From contig CAJUBP010000011.1 of NCBI GenBank assembly GCA_910584585.1, positions 1-64,000 of the forward strand: DNA of 64,000 nt, given 5' to 3'. Of the stretch, positions 1 to 8,187 are shown one piece after another (the first letter of the stretch is position 1; each line of letters opens with the position of its first letter). Below the pieces are notes generated by a model. It was not told the origin of the DNA. It saw nothing but the letters and a program-made list of their open reading frames with translations, and ran no database searches. Position numbers and translations under genes: made by a program. This DNA comes from an uncultured Lachnospiraceae bacterium (GTDB taxonomy: Bacteria; Bacillota; Clostridia; Lachnospirales; Lachnospiraceae).

Positions 1-25
1 TTTAGAATTGACTTAAAATGTTTGA

Positions 26-55
26 TTGCAGCTATAAGCTGCGCTATGGTATAAT
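26..55 (+). promoter_or_regulatory. Putative sigma-A promoter upstream of the zinc-ribbon gene
   Basis: TTGCAG (26-31) and a consensus TATAAT (50-55) are separated by 18 bases, about 50 bases before the likely start codon. This fits a housekeeping promoter. The -35 is only partly consensus. A TTGACT at 8-13 is too far upstream to pair with this -10. Confidence 0.5.
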
Positions 56-113
56 ATGAGAGATCTTGCCATGAAAGAAAGTGGTTTCGGTGAAAAAAGG
101 GAGGAAGATGGAA

Positions 114-1295
114 ATGTTTTGCAGGAATTGCGGTGCAGAGATACCGGAAGGAGGGAGTTTTTGCGGCAGTTGCGGGACTCCGGTAAAGGAAGAGCCTGTT
201 GCGGTAAGAGAACCCGAAGGCAGCCGTCCGGTGATGGAAGACAGGGAAAAAGAAAAGAAAACGGAAGCAAGTAGTGGAGCCAGAGAAAATAATCCTGATA
301 TGGAGATGCAAAGTAAGGGCGGGAAACCGTTAATTATAGGGGTATGCTCAGGGGCATTGCTTCTGGCTGTGGGGATTGCCATATTATTTACGACAGGCGT
401 TCCTGGCGGCAAGGACAAGCCCAAAGAAGCCATAGCGGAGGTTGAGGAACCGGAGACAGTGGCTGACTCAGAAGAACAGAAAAAAGAAGAAATGGAAGAA
501 AAGCCAGTTGGGGAAGAGCCAGATGAGGAAGAACCGATGCAAGAAGAAGCAATAGAAGAGGAACTGGATGTTGAGGAGCCGGAGCAGGATGTCAACGAGG
601 CAAAAGAGGATACAGCAGATTTGGGAATTGAAGATTACCTTTGCAGCGACAGCTCTACACGCATATTGACACAGGAAGATGTCGAGAAATTACTGTCAGG
701 CACTTATGATAATTTGCCAGAAGGGAAAGGGATCATCCAGATGGCAGTAAATGAGATGTATGCGAGGAAAGGTTATCAGTTTGGAAGCCAAAGCATCCAG
801 AATTATTTTGAAACAAAAGGGTGGTATCGGGAGATTGAAAGAAGAAGCGATGACCAGGAAAGCATCTATCAGAATATGAGTGACATTGAGCAGGCAAACG
901 TGCAGTTCCTATCTTCTTTTGCGGACGATGAAAAAATAAATACCACATATGACACCGATTGTTTCTGCATTGCAAAATTTGAGCTGGCGGACGGGTTGCT
1001 GACGGTCGTTGACGACGGCGCTCCGGGAGTTGGATGGGGAAATAGGAATACATTTTCATTCAGTCTGCCGATTTCAGGGGACTGCCAGTGGCAGAAGGCA
1101 TACTATGGCGTAGACGGACTTGTAGTAATGGATGAGCCTTACAGTTATGAAGAAGCGGTAAGGGATATTGCGCAGTGGAGGGAAAATTATAATGCTGCAC
1201 TGGAAGGGGAAGAAGCTGCACTGGACAGCCCAGTGGGACTTCATATAGAGGTCGTGGACAGTGTTGTGGTAAGGGTATATACAACATGGTCATAA
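114..1295 (+). CDS. Zinc-ribbon membrane protein with acidic stalk
   Basis: The product begins with a zinc ribbon (CxxC at residues 2-5 and a second CxxC about 14 residues on), followed by a polar linker, one transmembrane segment (about residues 76-100, LLLAVGIAILF) and a highly Glu-rich stalk (about residues 110-175). The C-terminal part is a soluble domain I do not recognise. The topology suggests a cytoplasmic zinc ribbon and an exported C-terminal domain, an arrangement common among uncharacterised Lachnospiraceae proteins. I chose ATG 114 because GGGAGG (99-104) sits nine bases upstream; an in-frame GTG at 81 and ATG at 108 are alternatives with worse spacing. It precedes a second zinc-ribbon gene of similar layout, so the two may be related copies. 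Function unknown. Confidence 0.75.
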   Translation: MFCRNCGAEIPEGGSFCGSCGTPVKEEPVAVREPEGSRPVMEDREKEKKTEASSGARENNPDMEMQSKGGKPLIIGVCSGALLLAVGIAILFTTGVPGGKDKPKEAIAEVEEPETVADSEEQKKEEMEEKPVGEEPDEEEPMQEEAIEEELDVEEPEQDVNEAKEDTADLGIEDYLCSDSSTRILTQEDVEKLLSGTYDNLPEGKGIIQMAVNEMYARKGYQFGSQSIQNYFETKGWYREIERRSDDQESIYQNMSDIEQANVQFLSSFADDEKINTTYDTDCFCIAKFELADGLLTVVDDGAPGVGWGNRNTFSFSLPISGDCQWQKAYYGVDGLVVMDEPYSYEEAVRDIAQWRENYNAALEGEEAALDSPVGLHIEVVDSVVVRVYTTWS

Positions 1296-1357
1296 GGAAG
1301 GTATATATTAGGTTTTGTGAATATTGCGGAAAGGAAATCAAAGAGGATATAAAGTAA
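1286..1357 (+). pseudogene. Truncated zinc-ribbon remnant (23 codons)
   Basis: A short frame overlapping the end of the preceding gene encodes FCEYCGKEIKEDIK followed by TAA. CxxCGKEI is the first half of the zinc-ribbon motif that opens both neighbouring genes; the second CxxC is missing. I read it as the 5' stump of a deleted third zinc-ribbon gene. It could be a real micropeptide, but it has no clear ribosome site of its own. Confidence 0.35.
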
Positions 1358-1417
1358 CAAAGGAGTTTGACAAACAATTAAGAAGAGCAAAAGATAATGT
1401 AAAGGCAGGTTAATATT

Positions 1418-3580
1418 ATGAAGTATTGTACAAAATGTGGCACACAGGTGTCAGATGACAGTAAGTTCTGTACGAAGTGTGGCAATAAGTTGAATGGGGA
1501 GCCAGCAGAAAGCCCATCTAAAAGTAAAAAGCCGATGTTGGCAGGAGTTGGCGTAGTTTTGGTGGTTTTGGTGGTTGCTGTATTGTTTGTTACAGGTGTC
1601 ATGGGAGGCAAAGCTAAGGTAGGTTCCAAGAGATGGGAAAAGCAGTATGAGAAGCGCATGGAGGCATATCAGGAGTATTATGCGGAGCATATGAACGATT
1701 GGGCTGAAGTTGGCGGTTTGGTTTTATTGGATGAGGATTCCTATCCTTATATGCTGTTATATTGCCAGAATAAAGAATCAGATGAGTATGTGGATATATC
1801 TGTTATTGGCTATGAAGATAAAAAGGCGAAGGTCATAGCGGGAAAACTAAATTCTGGCGGCTTATTGCCACATTCGGGGGAGAATTATTGTTTTTTTGAG
1901 GAGTTGTGTGAGGAGGATAAGTATTATGAGCTTAAAGATGGTGATTTTGTAGAATTGAGTAGGGAAGATATAGAATCTTTGGGGTGGCGCATAGAAGATA
2001 GTGGTGAAGCATACTTTTTTGATATGAGTATGTCCCCTTATTCTTACATAGGGAAAAGAACGATTTCAGATATTTCTGCTTTTCATGAGATTGGGTTGGC
2101 TTACGGTGAGCAGAGAACACCAGAAGAGCTATTATTGGGGTATCTTTCAAGTACTTATATTGGTGATAATAGCGTTCCTGAGAATTCTGAGTATAATGAG
2201 TTTTATCTTAAGGGAAAGAAAGTGGATGTATCAGAGTTTTATGAAACTTTATATGGTTATTATGATGCTGGGAATTCTGTCTGTGCAAGTGGGACGGCGT
2301 TTTATCCATTCAGTGAGGGGTATAATTCTGGGAGTTCTTTTAATCAGGTTTTGAGGGAGATTTCAGATGCAAAAGTCACTTCTAATATAGAAATGATGGC
2401 ATTTTATATGGAGTCTTGGGATAAGAATACAAATGAAGATACAAGAGGGACTGCTCCAGGCAAAATACTTACAGAGGCAGACGTAGCTAAGGCTTTATTG
2501 ATTTCTCCTGTTGAAGATTGGAGGCTCCGTTTGAAATGTGCTGGTGCTGTTACGTATGCTGGGTCTGATGAAGTTGATGAGAGGCCATTATGTTTTATGT
2601 TATATGATGTAGATGGGAATGGCGTTCCAGAATCTTTTATAGGAGATAAAGAAGATAGGACGTTGTTTCGGTGTCATAGCGCTTCGGGTTTAGAGACAGT
2701 GGCGTGCCATGCTTTTAGTTCCGATGGAAAGCTTTTACGACAAAATATTGATAGGTCTGAGAATCAAGAAGTGGTAGAGAGTACCGTGTATCAGATAGAT
2801 AAAGATGGTGCGTTTGAGAAAGTAGTTTCTATGTGGTGTAATGAGGAAGACTACAATGATGGCACGGTAGATGGTATATATTGTAAGAAAAATAATAATA
2901 ATTGTACGTATGCAGAGTATTTGGGTGAGTTTGCAAAGCATATAGATACTGTTGGTTGGTTTGATTTTTGTTCCCTTTCCAGTAGTAGTTTGGAGGAGTA
3001 TAAGAAAGCTGTAGATGACTGGAAAGAAAATGATGAAATTGCATTTAGCGGAGATAGCGGGGTATCTTCTTGCATTAAATGTGATTATGAAGTAAGGAAG
3101 GTGTTCCCGGAGGCTTATGAGGCATTTGATGCCTATATTGAAGTTGTAGCAAAAGGTGAGTTTGAAAGGTTTTCTGGTAAGTTTTTATATTTGGATGAGG
3201 ATGCATATCCTGAACTTGTGTGTGCGGATGCTTTGTATACTTATAAGGATGGGAAAGCAACGCAAGTTGATTATTTGTCCCCACGTCATTTATTGTATCC
3301 TAAGACAGGCTATTTTGTTACAGAAGGTTTAACAGAAAATGGGCTATATTGGTATGCATATAAATTGAATGGAGCAGAAGTTAAAGAAGCGGGAGAGGGT
3401 TTTGGTAATTTTTCTGAAGTTGGTTATGTGAAAGATGATATAGAACCAGTTTCTGTGGGGTATGATTATGTAGAATTTACAGATGCATTACATAAGTTAC
3501 TTATGCAGGATGAGCGTGCATATGATGTTGAAGGTTGGGTTGATATTGTATCAGATGAAGATGATTTTGAAGAAGAATAA
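1418..3580 (+). CDS. Large zinc-ribbon membrane protein with repeated Asp-rich motifs
   Basis: This 720-residue protein starts with a complete zinc ribbon (CTKCG at residues 4-8, CTKCGNK at 19-25), a short linker and one transmembrane segment (about residues 43-66), then about 650 residues probably exposed outside. In the exported part a short motif recurs: LLDEDSYPYML, LYDVDGNGVPESF and YLDEDAYPELVC, resembling calcium-binding Asp-rich loops seen in similar uncharacterised proteins. The coding sequence is strikingly AT-rich (GTT, GAT, TAT codons) compared with housekeeping genes later in the window, consistent with a different history. It lies between two other surface-type genes and ends 26 bases before the next start, so 1418-5115 may be one transcript. 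Function unknown; a sensor or adhesin role is only a guess. Confidence 0.75.
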   Translation: MKYCTKCGTQVSDDSKFCTKCGNKLNGEPAESPSKSKKPMLAGVGVVLVVLVVAVLFVTGVMGGKAKVGSKRWEKQYEKRMEAYQEYYAEHMNDWAEVGGLVLLDEDSYPYMLLYCQNKESDEYVDISVIGYEDKKAKVIAGKLNSGGLLPHSGENYCFFEELCEEDKYYELKDGDFVELSREDIESLGWRIEDSGEAYFFDMSMSPYSYIGKRTISDISAFHEIGLAYGEQRTPEELLLGYLSSTYIGDNSVPENSEYNEFYLKGKKVDVSEFYETLYGYYDAGNSVCASGTAFYPFSEGYNSGSSFNQVLREISDAKVTSNIEMMAFYMESWDKNTNEDTRGTAPGKILTEADVAKALLISPVEDWRLRLKCAGAVTYAGSDEVDERPLCFMLYDVDGNGVPESFIGDKEDRTLFRCHSASGLETVACHAFSSDGKLLRQNIDRSENQEVVESTVYQIDKDGAFEKVVSMWCNEEDYNDGTVDGIYCKKNNNNCTYAEYLGEFAKHIDTVGWFDFCSLSSSSLEEYKKAVDDWKENDEIAFSGDSGVSSCIKCDYEVRKVFPEAYEAFDAYIEVVAKGEFERFSGKFLYLDEDAYPELVCADALYTYKDGKATQVDYLSPRHLLYPKTGYFVTEGLTENGLYWYAYKLNGAEVKEAGEGFGNFSEVGYVKDDIEPVSVGYDYVEFTDALHKLLMQDERAYDVEGWVDIVSDEDDFEEE

Positions 3581-3606
3581 TGTTTTGCGATTAGGAGGTT
3601 GATGAT

Positions 3607-5115
3607 ATGAAGAGATTTATTTCATTGTTGTTAGTTTTGGTAATGGCATTCCCAATGCAGGGGTATGCATCTGAGAAAGTGGAAGTTAAGGTAAACAATT
3701 CTCATTTTAGAGATGTAGATTATACGATTTCATCACCGCAGGAACTTGTGGATTTTAATTGGGGCGATGTTAAGGCAGGTGAGAAAGTAGTCTTAACGAA
3801 CGATATCAATATGAGGAATTATAAGTATAATATGTTGTATAATGTACACATGAAAGGTACTTTTGATGGACAGGGGCATTCAATATCAAATCTTAATGGA
3901 GGAGAATCCTCGTTATTCCATGCTATTGATTCAGGCGGTATGGTGAAGAATTTGGTTATCAGGAATTCAAGTTTTAAAGATGGGGCTATTGTTAAATATA
4001 ATTGGGGTGATGTAGATAATTGTCATGTAATAGATACGGTTATTACGGGTAAGTCAGGCGGCTTGGTAAACACTAATTATAGTAGAAATGGAGTTGTTGT
4101 AAATTGCTCTTTTCAGGGTACTGTTTCTTCGGAATATGCTGGTTTGGTCAGACTTAATAATGGGGAAGTGTGTAATTCTTATTGCTTTAATGGCAAGTTA
4201 ATTGGTCATGGGGATGTTGGTGATGGTGACGTCTTTAATAGTTATAGTGTTGAGGAATTGCAGGAAACTACAGATATGGATGGGCTGCTTGCAGAGTTAA
4301 ATTCCAATCAGCGGGATAGATGGCTGGAATGGGAGATACGCCCACAGGAAAGCCCATATCCGCAGTTGGTCAAAATGGTTCATGTGAGTCAGTGTTCCAT
4401 CACAGTATCTCCAGATTCTTTTGTATATGATGGCATTGAAAAATATCCAGATGTGAAAGTTACTTATGGCGATAAAGAGCTTGTAAGAAATAAGGATTAT
4501 GAGTTAGTTTATTCGGATAATATTGATGTCGGTATGGCGAAAGTGAAGGTGTGTGGACTTAAGCAGTATGTTGGCTGTGTTACGGAGTCATTTGTAATCA
4601 ATCAGCCAGAGATTACCTGTAAAAAGACCTTGTACAAAGTGGCATACGGCGCAAAGCCCTTCAAAATCAATGCCACATCAAAGAGCAAGATGACCTTTAC
4701 AAGCTCCAAGCCAAAGATTGCCGCAGTCAATAAGAATACAGGCAAAGTAACAATCAAAAACACTGGAGTTGCAACTATAACCATCAAGGCAGGAAAGGTA
4801 TCTAAGAAAGTAACCATCAAGGTAAGCCCCAGGAAGCCATCCGTAAAATCAGCGAACACGTCGAAAGGCAAAAAATTAACCGTGAAGTGGGCAAAGGATA
4901 AGATGGCGTCGGGGTATCAGGTGCAGATAAGCACAGATAAGAAATTTAAGAAGAACGTGAAATCCAAGAGCCTGTTAAAGACCGCTTACACATTCACAAA
5001 GCTGAAAACAGGCAAGAAGTATTATGTAAGGATACGCAGTTACAAGAAATCTGGCAAAGAAACCTTGTACAGCGCATGGAGCAAGGCAAAAGTGAGCGGC
5101 AAGATTAAGAAGTAA
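3607..5115 (+). CDS. Secreted Big2/Fn3 surface protein
   Basis: The 502-residue product has a Sec signal peptide (residues 1-22, ending QGYA), an N-terminal beta-helix-like region with the FDGQGHSISNL motif of GLUG-type repeats (about 75-90), an MBG/Ig-like module (about 255-335), a bacterial Ig-like Big2 domain (about 337-403) and a C-terminal fibronectin type III domain (about 405-500). No LPxTG or membrane anchor is visible. AGGAGG at 3594-3599 supports ATG 3607. Base composition changes sharply near base 4590: upstream codons are AT-rich, while the Big2/Fn3 tail uses GC-rich codons such as GGC, AAC and ATC. This suggests the tail was acquired or exchanged as a module. A terminator-like hairpin follows at 5185. 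Confidence 0.75.
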   Translation: MKRFISLLLVLVMAFPMQGYASEKVEVKVNNSHFRDVDYTISSPQELVDFNWGDVKAGEKVVLTNDINMRNYKYNMLYNVHMKGTFDGQGHSISNLNGGESSLFHAIDSGGMVKNLVIRNSSFKDGAIVKYNWGDVDNCHVIDTVITGKSGGLVNTNYSRNGVVVNCSFQGTVSSEYAGLVRLNNGEVCNSYCFNGKLIGHGDVGDGDVFNSYSVEELQETTDMDGLLAELNSNQRDRWLEWEIRPQESPYPQLVKMVHVSQCSITVSPDSFVYDGIEKYPDVKVTYGDKELVRNKDYELVYSDNIDVGMAKVKVCGLKQYVGCVTESFVINQPEITCKKTLYKVAYGAKPFKINATSKSKMTFTSSKPKIAAVNKNTGKVTIKNTGVATITIKAGKVSKKVTIKVSPRKPSVKSANTSKGKKLTVKWAKDKMASGYQVQISTDKKFKKNVKSKSLLKTAYTFTKLKTGKKYYVRIRSYKKSGKETLYSAWSKAKVSGKIKK

Positions 5116-5160
5116 ATCCCGATGTACCAGTTGGTAACTGTTGTTCCATCCCCTTTCTAC

Positions 5161-5168
5161 GGGGTATC
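5161..5168 (+). repeat. GGGGTATC motif at left edge of duplicated block (copy A)
   Basis: This is the first intergenic copy of the island octamer, in the context TTTCTACGGGGTATCCT. The same flanks recur at 15991-16007 in front of another secreted-protein gene. Homology between duplicated blocks A and B begins immediately to its right. Confidence 0.7.
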
Positions 5169-5184
5169 CTGATTTTTTGAAGGT

Positions 5185-5220
5185 GACCGTCCAGTTTGGA
5201 ATGCTGGGCGGTTATTTTCT
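5185..5220 (+). terminator. Hairpin terminator after surface gene
   Basis: GACCGTCCAG and CTGGGCGGT pair around a nine-base loop and are followed by TATTTT. The same hairpin is repeated in block B at 16803-16838, again downstream of a secreted-protein gene. Confidence 0.6.
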
Positions 5221-5401
5221 GCACATTTTTGGCGAAACGGTATCATTCCATTTCAGGCATGGCAGACTATGTATGTGTCTGGTTTGGGGAAAATATATGG
5301 GGTATCTGGATTTTCAGGAGAAATCCTTGAGCATCCGCTTTTTGTATGCTATATTATAAGCAGAACCAGAATTTGAATGGAAACAACAGTAAGGAGCGTT
5401 T

Positions 5402-6202
5402 ATGTCGAAAGCATTTGAAGAACTGCAAATAAAAGATGATTTCATGTTCAGCGTCATCATGAGGAACCCAAAATTCTGTAAGCCTTTTTTAGAGCGGGTG
5501 CTGGGTGTAAAGATATCCCGCATTGAATATCCAAGGCCGCAGGAAACGATCGATTTATCGGCTGAAGCAAAAAGTGTGCGTTTGGACATTTATGTGGAGG
5601 ATGCGGAAGAGACTGTTTATAATATTGAAATGCAAGCAGCAACGAACCGGAACCTGCCAAGAAGGACAAGATATTATCAGGGGATGATAGACCTGAATAT
5701 TTTGGAAAAAGGGAAGGACTACAAGGATTTAAAGCGGAGTTTTGTCATTTTTGTCTGCGTCTTTGATTTATTCGGGGAAGGGAGGCATATCTATACCTTT
5801 GAAAACCGCTGCATCCAGAATCCTGAGCTTGGCTTAGGAGATGATGCAATAAAGATAATTTTAAACACCAAGGGGACAATGGATGATGTTACGCCAGAAT
5901 TGAAGAGGCTGCTAGATTTTATTGATGGGAAAGCGCCGGAGGATGAGTTTACCAGGGAACTGGATGAGGCAGTACAGTCAGCCAGAAAAAATGAGAAGTG
6001 GAGGTTGGAATATATGACGTTGCAGATGCATTACCAGGAAAAATATGAGCAAGGTTTTGACGAAGGGGATAGGAAAAGAGCAATTTCTGTGGCGATGAGG
6101 ATGATAGAAGATGGGGAATTGTCATTAGAGAAGATTGCATTATATTCAGGACTTACTTTGGAACAGGTATCTGAACTGGAAAAAGAATTTCAGCCAGCGT
6201 GA
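5402..6202 (+). CDS. Rpn family PD-(D/E)XK nuclease (copy A)
   Basis: The product resembles the Rpn/YhgA family (PDDEXK_2, often annotated as putative transposase). It opens with the family signature KDDFMFSVIM (residues 11-20), then shows the catalytic pattern RLDIYVED (about 60-67) and NIEMQ (about 75-79), i.e. the D and ExQ of a PD-(D/E)XK fold. The C-terminus has the usual KYEQGFDEG helix and a short helical tail ending LEKEFQPA. E. coli Rpn proteins are DNA endonucleases that stimulate RecA-independent recombination; that role here is inferred from family. A near-identical copy lies at 17021-17845. AAGGAG (5391-5396) supports ATG 5402. A large hairpin with GGTATC in its loop follows. Confidence 0.8.
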   Translation: MSKAFEELQIKDDFMFSVIMRNPKFCKPFLERVLGVKISRIEYPRPQETIDLSAEAKSVRLDIYVEDAEETVYNIEMQAATNRNLPRRTRYYQGMIDLNILEKGKDYKDLKRSFVIFVCVFDLFGEGRHIYTFENRCIQNPELGLGDDAIKIILNTKGTMDDVTPELKRLLDFIDGKAPEDEFTRELDEAVQSARKNEKWRLEYMTLQMHYQEKYEQGFDEGDRKRAISVAMRMIEDGELSLEKIALYSGLTLEQVSELEKEFQPA

Positions 6203-6256
6203 ATCCTGGGAAGACAGCAAAAAGCAGATGAAAGATAAAAATAAGCAAACAGTTTT

Positions 6257-6309
6257 AGATTAGTGAAAAGGCGTATGGGGTATCATACCATGCGCTTTTC
6301 TGCTAATCT
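6257..6309 (+). repeat. Long hairpin with GGTATC loop (copy A)
   Basis: AGATTAG (6257-6263) pairs with CTAATCT (6303-6309); inside, GAAAAGGCGTATGG pairs with CCATGCGCTTTTC with one bulge and one G-T pair, leaving GGTATCATA in the loop. It could terminate transcription of the Rpn gene, although no T-run follows. The structure is conserved in copy B (17900-17953) with compensating small changes. Confidence 0.6.
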
Positions 6310-6450
6310 AACTGGGGTATCTGAGAAAGGCTTTGATACAGTTTTCGTATCCGCATATTTGAGTGCAGAAGCTGTTTTTATCGTCAACGGAGCTATCTCC
6401 TGAGCCATTGTATTCTTCTTATCAATTTTTATTTTTAAGGAGGATTCTGT

Positions 6451-6702
6451 ATGGATAGCAAGATAGTATATCAGGCAGTTCCAGAGTTTACTGGTCGTAA
6501 TGTGCCAGTGTCAGTTGTGGCAAAGGTAATGGGAAAAGATAAGCAGTTTGTGAGGCAGGGTATGATCCACGGTAATTTGCCGATTGGCTCCGTGTTCAAG
6601 AAGGAAGGCTCAAACCAGTATGATTATTATGTAAGCCCGAAGCTGTTATGGGAGTTTACAGGTTTCATATACCGTGGCGAGACGGAGAAGGACTTTGAAT
6701 GA
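6451..6702 (+). CDS. Small excisionase-like HTH protein (copy A)
   Basis: The 83-residue product has a probable winged HTH of the excisionase/MerR-like type: VPVSVVAKVMGKDKQFVRQG (about residues 16-35), a turn LPIG and a strand pattern YDYYVSPKLLWEF. Such proteins bind DNA as small accessory factors or regulators; the exact role is not shown. AAGGAGG (6438-6444) gives a strong ribosome site. A nearly identical gene is at 18096-18347 in the second block, always downstream of the Rpn gene. GGGGTATCC begins four bases after the stop codon in both copies. Confidence 0.7.
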   Translation: MDSKIVYQAVPEFTGRNVPVSVVAKVMGKDKQFVRQGMIHGNLPIGSVFKKEGSNQYDYYVSPKLLWEFTGFIYRGETEKDFE

Positions 6703-6713
6703 TGCGGGGTATC

Positions 6714-7213
6714 CTGATTCCAGTAACGTGTTCTTGCATATTAAAAGGCAGTATGCTATATGAAACATTATTAACATTCATTTAATGTTTTGATTTGGTT
6801 TAGGAGTCGTTCTGCAACAGAAGATGAATATATAAAAAGATATTGAAGCTAAGTGAGAAGGAATAAGGGTAATGAAATTATATTATGTAGAGTTAATTAG
6901 GATGAAATTAGGAGCATTTGAAGTAGAGCCTGTAGATAAGGAGAGCAGGTTGTTTTCTTCTATGGGAAAGACAGAAAAATGGCTTGTAGATAATGGTTTT
7001 ATATATGGGCAGCGAAGTTTTTTTACTTATCCTACAGGTGATAAAGAATGGTTTCATAAGGATGATATGCACTTGGAATATATTGATGTTAATATAAAAG
7101 AAATGGAGTTGGATGATTTATGTGACTCGAAGTTTAAAAATCTGGAAAAAATACATAGAGAATGGTTACCAAGATTTTTTAAAGAGTTGAAAGAAATTTG
7201 AGGAGTATATTGT
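6714..7213 (+). other. 500-bp segment present in block A, absent from block B
   Basis: Blocks A and B are collinear through GGGGTATCCTGA (6706-6717 and 18351-18362). B then continues with GAAAGTGAGCT, whereas A carries about 500 extra bases and rejoins at AAGAAAGCGAGCT after TTGTATCCC (7209-7217). The extra segment contains one ORF. Both borders carry a GTATCC core, as expected if the segment were a cassette gained or lost at such sites. Confidence 0.6.
6872..7201 (+). CDS. Hypothetical protein in block-A-specific segment
   Basis: A 109-residue acidic protein that I do not recognise. It has no signal peptide, membrane segment or cysteines; it is predicted mixed alpha/beta with a C-terminal helical stretch (KNLEKIHREWLPRFFKELKEI region). 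GAGAAGGA-like bases at 6852-6860 precede ATG 6872. Codon use is AT-rich like the surface genes. It is the only gene in the segment found in copy A but missing from copy B, so it behaves like cassette cargo. Immunity or toxin functions are possible but nothing in the sequence shows them. Confidence 0.55.
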   Translation: MKLYYVELIRMKLGAFEVEPVDKESRLFSSMGKTEKWLVDNGFIYGQRSFFTYPTGDKEWFHKDDMHLEYIDVNIKEMELDDLCDSKFKNLEKIHREWLPRFFKELKEI

Positions 7214-7790
7214 ATCCCAAGAAAGCGAGCTTGTGTTAAGCATTTTTTTACCTGTGGATATGAAAGTTTTGAGGCGGGAAATTCCGGATTTCCAGTGAGT
7301 TGCATCCTACCGAGTTGTATGCTAACATGCCAGCACGGAAGGAAACATGGGTGTAGGGTCGTTGTTGGTTCATGGGGTGCTCTGGGTTGGCGTAGGGTTT
7401 TCTGGGAAAGTATCGCGCAAGACACAAATCGCCCAAAAAGCCCGTAAATGCGCCGCTTACTGAGTTGATTGAAGAAGCCGCAAAAGCCGGAAAGTTCTAA
7501 GAAAACCCTATAAAATGGGCATTCCTGACGCCCAGGGACGGCGTGGGACAGGCTGGATTTTGCTCCGCAAGACACGCGCATGACACACACAAGACTCAGG
7601 GACAAGTCACACAAGACACAAGACCCATAAGGCGGGCGGTTTTGCCGTCAGGCGGCGGTTCCGCTGTTTGATATGGGTGAGTTGCTTCATGTGGGAGTTT
7701 CCTTCCAATACAGGCTATAGCAGATGTGGTTTTACATTTCTGTTTGCCTGTTTTGGGAGGGGACTCTTTTTTTGTTTTATGAGTTGTAAG
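7214..7790 (+). other. Conserved non-coding stretch of block A
   Basis: No convincing gene lies here, yet the sequence is nearly identical to 18358-19017 in block B. It contains pairable elements: CCCATA (7622-7628) with TATGGG (7671-7677) closing a region with CGGTTTTGCCG and GCGGTTCCGC hairpins, and repeated ACAAGACAC words at 7410, 7568 and 7611. A short frame ending PVNAPLTE...EEAAKAGKF (7440-7500) is shared by both copies but interrupted upstream by TAG codons, so it may be an ORF remnant. A structured RNA or decayed gene are both possible. Confidence 0.45.
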
Positions 7791-8115
7791 GATACTTTGT
7801 TTTAAGGCGGATATTCTGTTTTGAATCATATGGCATGGTTTCAATGCAGATATTCTGAGTTGATGAACATGCGTTATTTTAGGGCGGATATTTTGTTTTG
7901 AATTATACATCATTGTTTCAAGGTAAATGTTCTTAGTTGAGCTGTATGTGTTGTTATAAAGGGTATATTCTATCTTGAATTATATGGTATTGCTTCAAGG
8001 CAGATATTTTAAATTGAACTGTATGCGTTGTTATAAAAGGTTATTCTGACTTGAATAATATGCATTGCTTCAAGGCAGACATTTTGAGTTGAGCTGCATT
8101 GTTTTAAGACAGTTC
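7790..8115 (+). repeat. About 76-bp tandem repeat, four units (block A)
   Basis: Units alternate two related halves, of the form TTTTAAGGCGGATATTCTG / TTTTGAATTATATGGCATTG and TTTCAAGGCAGATATTCTG / AGTTGAGCTGTATGCGTT. Roughly four degenerate units are visible. The equivalent position in block B (19012-19175) has about two, so the number varies between copies. No ORF spans it. Confidence 0.65.
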
Positions 8116-8187
8116 CTGCGATAGTATCCTGCACTACAGATTCCTTCCAAACTGGCAGCAGTGTTATTTTTGAAGGAGGTCTTGGTT

